Notes under the pieces: generated by a model
The model's database searches: none
Seen by the model: the letters and a program-made list of their open reading frames with translations, nothing else
What the model was told of the DNA's origin: nothing
Translations under genes and position numbers: made by a program
Shown here: positions 34,801 to 47,408 of the stretch, piece after piece
Layout: each line of letters begins with the position of its first letter
Numbering within the stretch: position 1 is the first letter of the stretch
Source: Chionoecetes opilio
Lineage: Eukaryota; Arthropoda; Malacostraca; Decapoda; Majidae
Assembly (NCBI GenBank): GCA_016584305.1
Contig: JACEEZ010022629.1
Coordinates: forward strand, 95,798-159,797
DNA: 64,000 nt
Direction: 5' to 3'

Positions 34801-37800
34801 TTTTTGTAATTTTATGTCTCGACAACAGACATTTTTTTATAGCAAGGAAAGATCTGGGCGTGAAGGGGTTAAAGACTGTCCCTTCTTTCTTATTACTATT
34901 GTTGTCTGATATATGAGGCGTTTAGAGGACTTCATAAGAGCGAGACAGCCAAATGATAGTTGTGAGATAATTGCGTTTTAAGTTGGGGGTGTAATTACTA
35001 TAAAAAAACATTATAAAAAACCAATGTATTACCCACCAAGATGATTGTCTAGCCATGCCTAACACATTACCACAAATAAAGAAAAAGGTTTTTTAATAAG
35101 TTTTTTTTTTTATTCAGTACTATCATAGGGTACATTGTACTTGTACATAATGTAATTATTTTAGGGAGATAACAACACAATCAGATAAAAGGCAAGGTAA
35201 TAAAACAAGGACCCTGTTAATATTTTTAAGCTTGGATGACAATTACTATTTTTTCTGTATTTTGTTTAGTTGCAATTTATATTTTCTGATTTTGGACTTA
35301 TTTCTATAATAATATAAGCGAAAGTGTGTCTGTCTGTCTGTGTGTGTGTGTGGTATAGGTTCCGCCCCCCGTGGCGCAAACACCTCATATGGCACATTTT
35401 TGGAATCAGGTTGACCAGGGGAAGGTCATAAGCCCACTTATGAGATGATCCGATCACTTTTTTTTTTTTTTTTTTTTTTTTTAGCAGCCTATTAGCGAGA
35501 ATTGTGAAAACAAAAGTGGGTTGCGAGAATTGAGGAAGCCTTGATGTAGGGTGATGGGTAATGGGTGAGTGAATGGGTGGGGTGATGGGTAATGGGTGTG
35601 GGGTGATGGGTGAGTGAATGGGTGGGGGGTGATGGGTGAGGGAATAGGTGGGGGTGATGGGTAATGGGTGAGTGAATGGGTGTGTGGTGATGGGTAATGG
35701 GTGAGTGAATGGGTGGGGGGTGATGGGTAATGGGTGAGTGAATGGGTGGGGGGTGATGGGTAATGGGCGAGTGAATGGGTGGGGGGTGATGGGTAATGGG
35801 TGAGTGAATGGGTGGGGGGAATACATACATTTCTACATCCATGATTTCAGGAAAGTTAGAAGGGGCTATCTGGAGAGTCCATGTTTGGTGGGCCGAAGGC
35901 CCACCAAACACAGGTGGTGGGCCAAAGGCCCACCAATAGCCCTCCGCAGGAGCTAGCCAAAAAGTCCGCCCGGAGGGCGGCTTTGCGGCTAGTATGAATA
36001 TAAAACTGAGAGTTATTATAGATTATCTGTAATAACAAAGAGAACACTCATCAAGCTTGATGGTGGTTTAATGTTTGAAGGGGTTGAGAGCAGTGGGGGG
36101 GTGGGTTTGGGGTTAAAAGTCAAGGAAGTCGTCGTCCGGATCCTCCTCTGCAGGCCTGGGCACGACCCCCATCTCAGCTTCCTGGTCCTTGATAAGGTCC
36201 TCAAAGAACTTTGTGTAGACAGGATCATCTTTAATAACATACTGCATGAGGTCCTGGACATCCTTAAATTTCTGAGGTGACAGTTTCACCGGTGAAGGGT
36301 ATTTACTCACTATTTCTATAAGGGTATTTTCTCACGTTTTTTCTAAGGGTATACTCTCACTACTAAGTACTAACCCACTTATCCTTATGAATTTGCCTTT
36401 TCCTCATAACCTTTTGACATTCATCCACATCCTCGCTACCAGCAAAACTCATGTTGGCACTGAAATACATACAAAATAGGCAAAAACAAAATGCTAGCAA
36501 TCCTTAGCATGTGCAAACGCGGGAAAGACTGGTGACATGTGAGTTGCTGCGTGGCCTTGGGCGGGGCGCTGTGATGGGCTGGGTGATGGGCGTGTGGGTA
36601 TCCCGCGGTCTCATTGGACAACACGGTCGCCCTTGTCTCTCTCAGAGCCAAGACAATGCATCCAAAAATCTGGCTATAAATAGAGTGACTTTAGCCTCTC
36701 GGTGGTGGGGCTAGATGATCAGATATTGCTTTGACTTCTATCCCAGAACACAGAGAAGGGTTTCGCGTATAGTGGCCTGTTGGAACCTCAAAATGGCGGG
36801 CTCGCCCTTATGACTCTAGACGCCTCATATCTAAATGCATGACAATTCTTACCGTGTGAGCAGTATGAATAGCCAGAGAGTGGGTGAGTGTTGATCAGCA
36901 TCATATTAAAGACTGTCCCTTCTTTCCATCTTGTCTTGTTCTTCTTTCTGTTTTAAGTCAGTTTTTCCGGTAACTTTTATGAGGTTAGACGGCTGAAGAT
37001 ACGTTTCCAACTATCTCTATCCATTGCCTCAACTTCTTCAATGCCCAATGCTGCCAGATCCTCTTCAACACACTGCCTCCTGTCTGATAAATCTGCCTCC
37101 TTGTCTGATAAATCGAAATGGTTAACAAAATTTGAGCGTTGATCAGCCTTCTCACATAAAAGACTGTCCCTTCTTTCCTTCTTGTCTGATAAATCTAAAT
37201 ACTAGTTGACAAAATTCTAGTGTTGACCAGCCTTCTCATATTAAAGACTGTCCCTTCTCTCCTTCTTGTCAGATAAATCTCAATGCATGACACAATTCTT
37301 ACTGTGTGTGCAGTATGAACAGCCAGAGAGTGAGTTGAGTGTTGACCAGCATTCTCGTATTAATGACTGTCCCTTCTTTCCTTCTTGTCGGATAAATCTC
37401 AATGCATGACACAATTCTTACCGTGTGTGTGTGTGTGCAGTGTTCCAGAGGCCCCCGCCAGCCCCCCCGTGTGGTGGTGCTCCCCCGAGAAGCGACTGCG
37501 CAACTTCCAGCCGCCCACCGCTGACTACTCCCAGGAGGACATTCACGACCTGGTCACCGAGGATGAATTCATGCATGCGCTGGGTAGGTGTCGTCTGTAC
37601 ATTCGTATGGACCATAAACCTACCTTCATGAAGTGGCAATGCGTGCACTTATAACCCCACACTCCCTCTCATAACCTTATATAGCCTTCCTGTCATATCT
37701 TATAACCCCACACTCCCTCTCATAACCTTATATAGCCTTCCTGTCATATCTTATAACCCCACACTCCCTCTCATAACCTTATATAGCCTTCCTGTCATAT

Positions 37801-40095
37801 CTTATAACCCCACCCTCCCCCTCATAACCTTATATAGCCTTCCTGTCATATCTTATAACCCCACACTCCCCCTCATAACCTTATATAGCCTTCCTGTCAT
37901 ATCTTATAACCCCACACTCCCCCTCATAACCTTATATAGCCTTCCTGTCATATCTTATAACCCCACCCTCCCTCTCATAACCTTATATAGCCTTCCTGTC
38001 ATATCTTATAACCCCACCCTCCCTCTCATAACCTTATATAGCCTTCCTGTCATATCTTATAACCCCACTCTCCCTCTCATAACCTTATATAGCCTTCCTG
38101 TCATATCTTATAACCCCACCCTCCCTCTCATAACCTTATATAGCCTTCCTGTCATATCTTATAACCCCACACTCCCCCTCATAACCTTATATAGCCTTCC
38201 TGTCATATCTTATAACCCCACACTCCCTCTCATAACCTTATATAGCCTTCCTGTCATATCTTATAACCCCACACTCCCTCTCATAACCTTATATAGCCTT
38301 CCTGTCATATCTTATAACCCCACACTCCCCCTCATAACCTTATATAGCCTTCCTGTCATATCTTATAACCCCACACTCCCTCTCATAACCTTATATAGCC
38401 TTCCTGTCATATCTTATAACCCCACACTCTCCCTCATAACCTTATATAGCCTTCCTGTCATATCTTATAACCCCACACTCCCCCTCATAACCTTATATAG
38501 CCTTCCTGTCATATCTTATAACCCCACACTCCCCCAGGTCTGCTCACGGTGAGAGAGTGGGAGGAGGTGTTAGCCAAGCGCTTTGAGAGGAGGAAACACA
38601 CTGCCCACTCACACATCTTCTCCGCCACCATATGGGAAAAACCTGAAACTGTGAGTCCTCTAACACTCAGTCTGCTAAGGGTAGAGGTTTCCTGGCCTTG
38701 TTAGTGTTTATAACTCAATATATGTAAATTGTAATGAAATATAACTTGCTGGAAATAGGAGCAGTTTTTCATCACAAAATATATAAGCCGACATTTTCCA
38801 CAGCCTATCAATAAAAGTGCAGTAAATGTCATGTCCGTTGAGTAACAGTCACAGAAATTCAGTGACATAATTCCCTGATTGACCTGACCTCCACTCCTTC
38901 ACAGCGTCGTAAGAGGAGAGCCTGGCTGGCCCCTGGCGCCGGGTCACCCCCCATGCTGAGACGCAAGGTGCGGCCGCCCTCCCAGCCCCCCTCCCGGCCC
39001 CAGTCCCGCCCCGCCTCCCCCACCCAGTCCTCCTGCTCCCCCATGACCACCTGTCCACTCTCCCAGCCCGCCTCGCCACAGTCCCTCGAGGAAGACTACC
39101 CATCCGCCTCGCAACCCTCGGAGGAGATCTGCCCCATGTGTAAAGTCAAGGGTAGGTTCCCCCATGGTTGCCTGTCACTATATGTAGTCTATTTTATTTA
39201 CTGATGCAAATATTCCATTATATATTAAGGTCTCATAATAAATTGGAAGCGTATCATCAACCGTCTAAGCTCATATGGGAAGATCTGACGTTAAAACGAA
39301 AGATGATGATGATGATTAAGGTCTCATGCTTAGAATGATGCCTATGTTTACCGGATAACACTTTAACACTTTATTATGTTTGCCATTTTACAATATTTTA
39401 TAATGATTATAACAGGATATGGGGTTGCAAACAGCCCTTTACAAGCAAAAGCTTTTTGGGCCAAGGTGTGGAGAGAGAGGGAAAACACACAGAAAAAATA
39501 ATAAAAAAAACACAAGGTATATAAAATACTAAAACAAATACTGACATAAAACAGGCGATGATAGTTAGCAAGTTACTTAGACTAATTTACAGGATAATAT
39601 ACACTAGTAATAAATAATATTAAACAGTTGCTGTGAAGAATTACACAAAAAATAAGTACAAGAACAATAATAACAATGACAATAGTACACAGAGCTAGTA
39701 TAATGAGCTAGTATAATATGGTTAACTATGATGAAATACAGCTAAAATTTAGAAGAACCGTACTACAGGAGAACCTCGTTTATCCGGCACCCACGGGGGG
39801 GAGCGCATGCCGGATAACTCATTTTGCCGTTGTTTTGAGAGTTACTCTTATGGAATCGCCCAAAATCCCTTTTTTTTTTTTCATCACAAGGAACTGGCCA
39901 AGGGCACAACAAAAATGGGTAACACAAAGCCCGCTTAGTTGCCAGTCCCTATAAAGAAGACAGTAAGAGAATAAAATAAAAAAGAGGGGTGAGCCAATTT
40001 AGTTCGGGAGGTGTCTTGTTACTCTTATTTTGAAAAGATGTAAGTCATAGGAAAGTGGAAAAATAGAAACAGGAAGAGAGTTCCAGAGTTTATCA

Positions 40096-40145
<50 letters not shown>

Positions 40146-43100
40146 GTCGATTAGTGCCGTTGTTTTGAGGCTGCCGTTGTTTTGAATGCCGGTTAAACGA
40201 GGTTCTCCTGTATTCCCTTCTCCTGGCATCACATATCAGTCAGGAAGAAGCAAGGGGTCAGGATTTTTCACCTCATTAAAAAAACCAGAGTATAGTGTTG
40301 CCTGGTGTTGGTTGTGTGTTGTGGTGGGATGAAGGAATGTTGTGTTTCCAGGTACAGGGTATTGGTGTCTTATTATTCGTGTTGCATACCTCTCCCTAGC
40401 CACACAAGAGATAATTAACACTCGTTCACTCGTAAACATTCACCTCGTGCAACTATCGTACACACTCGTTAAAGATGGAGCGTGATATTCGAGCTTAGTT
40501 TTTCATATATTCTAGATTTCTTTTAGTTAGCTGTCTTCCATCTTTGCAAGGCAGCATCTAAGGGAGAGAAATAAATTAACAAAACAAATGACACCCTCAA
40601 ACACACACAACAAACAAATCAAACACCAGAGGCAGTGATTGGTCTAACCTTTACCAGCTAAATGACTTGAATTCCACCCTTGTGAGCCACCTTGTAACAG
40701 GAACTACCTCGTGTAGGTCTCACTGCCTCTTGTAGCTTCCTTATTTTCTTATGTTCTTCTTATGTTCTAACACCAGAGGCAGTGATTGGTCTAACTTGTA
40801 CCAGCCAGATAACTTGAATGACACCCTTGTGCCCGACAGGTGCGGACGTGCAGTGTGACGGGTGTGGGGTGGTGTACCACGGGACGTGTGTCGACCTGGA
40901 GGACAATGAGGCGCCGCCCTGCTGGCTGTGCCTCACCTGTGAACAGCTGGGCCTGAGAGCCTCGTCCCACTCAGACCCCCACCACGTCTCCAGGCGAAGA
41001 GGTAAGTCAAGGTAATGCAGAGTTGTTTCTGTCTTGTTGCCCTGTGTTGTGTCCCTGTCTCTGAGTGTCTGACGGCTGCTCATGGCTAGGGGTTCATAGG
41101 TGCTCGTCTACCTGACACAGATCTCATGCCTTCCATATTGTGTTCCTTTATCAGTGTTCTTTATTTTATTGAGTGACTGTGCTGCCTTTATCAGTGTTCT
41201 TTATTTTATTGAGTGACTGTGCTGTTTATTTCTTTGAACGTTTGTATGCCACACGCCACTGTCCTGTCCTGGTCTCCTCAGTAGGGTGGTCCGTAGATGT
41301 CAATGTATTTCTTTCTCCATATACCTTTAGTCCTTTTTTTTTTTTTTGGTCCAACTGAAAGTGCACACCAGTTTTTTTCCTCCCAGAAAGTCACCTTCAG
41401 CCATTGGTCACACGTAGCAGAAAAGTCCTGCACATAACCTTCATGGCCAGCATCTTGTGGTGCTTTGCAGCCTGTTAAACAAGGAGCTTTTTTTTCATCC
41501 CTCATCAGTATCTTCCATGCATGGATCATTGTGGCGGTTTGTTTTGCTTTCATGTAGTACCGTCAATCATAAGAACTGATCCTGAAGTCAGTTGAAACAA
41601 GATCATCAGTCCATTGTTCAGACACTGCTGTTCATGACGTTGTTGGAAGGGTTCAGTGTGTGATGGACCAAAGACTTGAACACACAAGACAACGTCATTT
41701 TCCTGCAAGTGACAACAAACCGTTGATGCCACTGTACGGACTATTGTAGCTTCCTTGAGTAGATGAGTTCCTCTGAATCCTTGTGTAGCTCATGATTTTA
41801 TCGACTACAAAACCTTTTGGTTTGGGACGCCGTGTTCTATTTACGGCTTGAATAGACAGAAGGCTTCACCTGATATTCCCCAGAAATCCCAAGTCCTTTG
41901 CTCTCATCTGTTTGTGGGAATATCCATCAGTCAGGCTGAAAGGACAGAGTATGTGGAGAAATGATTACAACCACCATTGCTCTGTACTGTAGCACCACGG
42001 ACCACTGTACTCAGCGAGGACCTGGATCATGATAGCATGCAGGGCACTGCCTCTGTGCCAGGGTGAGGGGTGGAGGGGCACAAGTGGCTGACTGAAATAA
42101 TGTCCATAACTTTACAATGTGTTCACTGAGCACTGTCATACATGCTTGCAGTGACTCCTAGCTGAGGTAACAGTGGTAACCTGGACGAGATGTAGTGGCC
42201 TTGCGTCCCTGGCGAGGCAGTGAATTACCTGCTGCAGGCTGAAGGCAGAGGCGACAGATGAGTACTGTGGCAAAGCACCGCCTGCTAACCCTCCACCTTC
42301 ACTGGGCCGAGGCATTTATTACCCAAGCCAAACCATCGACTCTAAAAGATGGCACGGCCTTAGTGACGGGCATTGATGGGCATCGTGGAAAGGCATCAGT
42401 CAGTCCCACGTTGCAGTCATGCCAGTTTTGTCTGATAATCACACATGTAATCCAACACTTGATGTATCCGGGCCGACAGGTCAATAGAGTAAAAGCAAAG
42501 TAGTATAAGTATAATTCTTTGTACTTTTCTATTTTTCTACTGAAGGGATGCTTGATTGTTGTTGTTGCTAGAATGATTTCTGAAATCTAATTAAGTGCAC
42601 AACTGAACAAACTTTTAAGGCATGTGCAGCCTTTCCATAATGTATTATATAATAGACTGAATTGAAAATTACAGCATAAATGTATCAGTCTTTAAACTAC
42701 AAAGCTACAAGCACAACCCAAGATTGGTAGTGTCTTTCCATTTACGTCTCTTGTTCTTAGCTCAAACTACTTGTGTGATATGCTTGGCTGCTCAATATTT
42801 AACAATAATGATGATTGTTCAAAACACACATACTATGCCTCATGAAAACCTGCAGAAGTCAGGCCAGCAAATTATTAGAGCCACCCTCTAAGGAGCACAT
42901 TTCTTCTACCATCATATTTATCATTCCCTCATACTTTACTTCCTCCTGTAGAGCCCTGTGAATGGAACTGTAGAATGGCTGTAGAAGAAACGCCTTGAAA
43001 ACACTGTCCATACACAGTTCCTTCATTCATGTCATACAACAACTCTTCTCCTCTTGCATGCTGTTCTCTTCTCTTCTCCCGTAGCCAATGAGGTTTTCTT

Positions 43101-44880
43101 CTCTATTTGATTCCATAGTTTTGCTCCCGAACATCTGTTAAAACAATCTGTCTGTTTATCTGTCAATCCTATTCTCATTGCCTACAGAATCTCCTCTTAA
43201 GCCTGTAGATGTACTGGAATCCTTAAACAAGTTGTCACACTTTAGGCTGTCGTATTGTGAACTGTTTATCATACTTCTTGTCATCTCTGTTCTTCTCATC
43301 TTATCATCTCTTCTTGTATCATACTCTTCTTGTATCATACTCTTCTTGTATCATACTCTTCTTGTATCATACTCTTCTTGTTATCATACTTCCTGGAGGG
43401 TGGCTGTAATATTGTAGCCATCCTTGTTGTGGTACTGGTTTGTGGCCGTTGACAGAGCAGTGTTTTAGCCCGGGCAGTGTGTTGGGGGGAGGCAAAGTCT
43501 TACCTGGCAGGGCTGTGGGCGCCTCCTCATAGCCACAACCTCACCGGCAACCCCCCTCATGCTGTAGTGCTCCTGTAGCATGTCATGAAAGGGCTTTTAT
43601 TATGTTGTTGAGTAAAATTCCAGTTTGACACTGAATTCACTTTAGTTTTTTGACTTTGATGACTTTTAGTGGACAAAACAATTTTTTTGTGGTATAGGCG
43701 TTTTCTGCGGGGGATTTCGCTTGCAAATGAATTTTTTTTTATTGCAAGCGGTCACTTTCATAGTGCCCATATATATTTTATAGTGCCCAAACAAACATTT
43801 CGCTTGCTGCCGCAACAACAACAACAACAACAACAAATTCTTGCGGGTCGGGCAATCATCTTCCCTGGATGATTGAACAACAAGCCAAATTTGAGCAATA
43901 ATTTGTTTTCTCGCTTGCAAGCGAAATCCCCCGCAGAAAACGCCTTATGTTTTGATGTTTTGAATGAATCTGCTCATCGTTTGTGTTGCAAATCACTTTA
44001 TATTTTTTATATTTTATTTTTTATTTGTGACAAAAATTATTGAAAAACAAATTGAATCTAACCTAACCTTTACCTAACTAAAAGCAGTACGGTTAGCAGA
44101 TTAATTCAAAACGCATCAAAACTCGCCAGAAAAAAATTGTTTCGTCCACCAAAGTGAATTCGGTGTTCATCTGGAATAATACCGGTTGTTGTATGTATTT
44201 TAATGTATAAATGTCCTTATATTGTCGCAAAATATATACTTAATTAATTGAAATTTTGTGTAATTATTTTTGTAAAGCAGACAAGACCAGGACATTTGAG
44301 GTACATTTTATTGAGTTTTATGACAAAATTAAGTTTTATGAGAATTTTAATGTTATGATGTTCATGTAGCCTAAGGTGTTGGAAGCAGACTGTGACCATA
44401 ATGTTTATTTCTTATTTGTTGTTGTTGTCATAAATCAAAATTGAAATCATGTACTACTGTGCCATTCAGTTCATCTACCATCAATAACACTATAGTCGCC
44501 AGTCACTCGCCACTGCACTAATGTCGCCAGGCACAATATATTACAAATTTTAGCATCACTACAGACTTTTATGTGCCACTGAAGAGGCATGCACAGTAGT
44601 TTATATTATGTACATCACACTACATGTCTTCAGTGGCACATAAAAGTCTGTAGTGATGCTAAAATTCGTAATATATTGTGCCTGGCGACATTAGTGCAGT
44701 GGGAAGTGACTGGCGACTATAGTGTTATCTATGGTAAGGCAAACCTTCATATTCGTCACACTCATACAGAAACTACCTAAGTCTTTTTTTCTACTTTTCG
44801 GGAAATAAAAGAAAACTTAATTTTCTTAATTTTGATATCAATGCATTGTTTATCCTTTTATATTTTAGACCACTCACACC

Positions 44881-44940
<60 letters not shown>

Positions 44941-47362
44941 CCCCCCCACCCACACTCACACCCTACACCCCCCCCCCCCCCCCACCTCCCACACACATGA
45001 CATTGGCGACTCTCCCAATAGATGCGCCACAGGATGAACAATTGATTTAGGCGAAAATCCAGAAATTGCCGAAAAATGACTTGGGCAGTTTCTTTATGAG
45101 GGTGACGATATTGTACGTACACACTATTGTTAAGAGCCGGCTATCACCCCCACCCAGAGCCCTGTTGATGCGCCCGCCCCTCACCCAGCCCCTCACTGCC
45201 CGACCCAGAGCCGTAGATTGGGAGAGTTTGGCCATGCTTGGACTAAACACTGCCATATTGCCTCTATGCTCCATTGCTTCCAGTTCTATATCTTGTAATG
45301 AAGACGTTACAAATAATTACAAAGTATCATTAACATCTTAAATGAACATCTTGTGAAGGCCAAAGTGAACAGACACTGTGGCAACGCGGCATGGAAGGCA
45401 GTGGAGGCAGTCTGCCAGCGCGGGTATAGAGGCAAGCTGGCGTTGAGTGGCCAAACTCTCCCCATCTACGGCACTGTCATCACCGCCATCACCCACACCC
45501 TCACGCCTCATCACCTCATCATCACTCATGCACAAACCTCAATACAACGCGTGAATAATTTTGTTACTTGCCAGAATGTTAATAAATAATTGCATCTTTA
45601 TTTTTGCATGTTTTGTGTCACCTGGCTAGGAAGACGAGCAGTGCAGTGCAGTATCGTGACATTGGAACGTACCGAGTCTAGGCTTAAGTCAATAGTTCAA
45701 AGCTCTCTTAATGGTTTACTGCAGTAGTTTGGGGATCCTCTGTAAGATTAGGCTCGGTACTACAGAGGAAAAGACTTGTGTCGAATTTGCAGTGATAAAT
45801 TTAGGCAGCTTAGGAAAAACTTCGGAAACCATTGGAGTCAAATAGGGGAGAGCGGGGCAGGTTGCATCGAGGGTAGGTTGCATCATTGCCTCTAACTCGC
45901 ATGTTATCGCACGTACATCGTCTTAATACTACTACTACTACTACTATAAACTACTACTACTACTACTACTACAACAATAATAATAATAAAAAAAAGTTAA
46001 TGCGAGTTAGAGGCAATGATGCAACCTACCCTCGATGCAACCTGCCCCGCTCTCTCCCCTAACTTCTCTTTAAAGTTTTACCCTTGGAGGATCTTTTTGA
46101 GTCAGGCTTCCCCATCAGCTTGACTGTGAATGCCCCTCTTGGTATTCAAATGCTGAAATATAGTCTCGGATGTTATGATGGTAAAGCAGTTTGTGTATAC
46201 AGATTCTTTCCTACTCCTATATTTTACCATCCAGCATCTTCTAGTCAGCATTTTCCTTATACCCCACAAACGCAGCAAATACTTAGAGCTTTAACAGACA
46301 CTTTCCCGTTAATAGTTCTATGATAGTCGGGTCTGGGAGGTGATAAGACACTTCCCAAGCCTGTTCCGGCCCTAAGAACTATTTTCCTTAACTTCTTCGC
46401 ACTACTTCTAACACTTCTCACTCATCTTCTAACTTCTTAACTTGCTTAACTTCTTCACACTCTACTTCTAACACTTCTCACTCATCTTCTAACTTCTTAA
46501 CTTGCTAAACTTCTTCCCACTCTACTTCTAACACTTCTCACTCATCTTCTAACTTCTTAACTTGCTAAACTTCTTCACACTCTACTCTAACTTCTCCTCA
46601 ATTTCTAACCTCTTACTGCTAACTTCTTCAACTCTATTCTAACCTCTCACATCTCACCTCTAACTTGCTAAACTTCTTCACACTCTACTTCTAACACTTC
46701 TCACTCATCTTCTAACTTCTTAACTTGCTAACTTCTTCACACTCTACTTCTAACACTTCTCACTCATCTTCTAACTTCTTCACACTACTTCTAACACTTC
46801 TAACTTAACTTCTTTTTAACTCGCATAACTTCCTCACACTCTACTTCTAACACTTCTCACTCATCTTCTAACTTCTTAACACACTTAACTTCTTCACACT
46901 CTACTTCTAACACTTCTCACTCATCTTCTAACTTCTTCTTAACACACTTAACTTCTTCTAACACTTCTCACTCAACAATGCTTTGGAATCACATCCTTGG
47001 TTTCTATGCATTGCTATATAGTGTGGGGTGTTGTGCCGTGTGTTACCCTGCCTGATTCAGATGAGACTCCTGTTTCTGGCTGCTGCACAGAGGCGCTGGC
47101 GGTGCGGGAGCAGCTGCTGCGGCAGAGGGCAGAGCTCACCATAGCTAAGCTGCAGCTGCAGGAGAAGAAACATCACATGTCCCGTGCTCTCCAGGTAGTG
47201 TTGTCTGAATGCTAACACACACACTCACACACTACACACCACACACACATACAGTCTCACCACACACACACACACACACTCTCACCACACATACATACAC
47301 TCACACACACACACTCACACACACATACACTCACACACACACACACTCACACACACACACAC

Positions 47363-47408
<46 letters not shown>

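Noticed and set aside
41278..41732. Minus-strand frames that look vaguely like transposase
   Set aside because: They are broken by several stops and no catalytic or binding motif can be named. Recorded only as intron sequence.
43178..43417. Possible extra PHF21-like exon (ESPLKPVDVLESLNKL)
   Set aside because: The acceptor is plausible and in phase, but there is no good donor in frame and the sequence soon becomes a simple repeat. Exon 8 joins exon 9 in phase without it.
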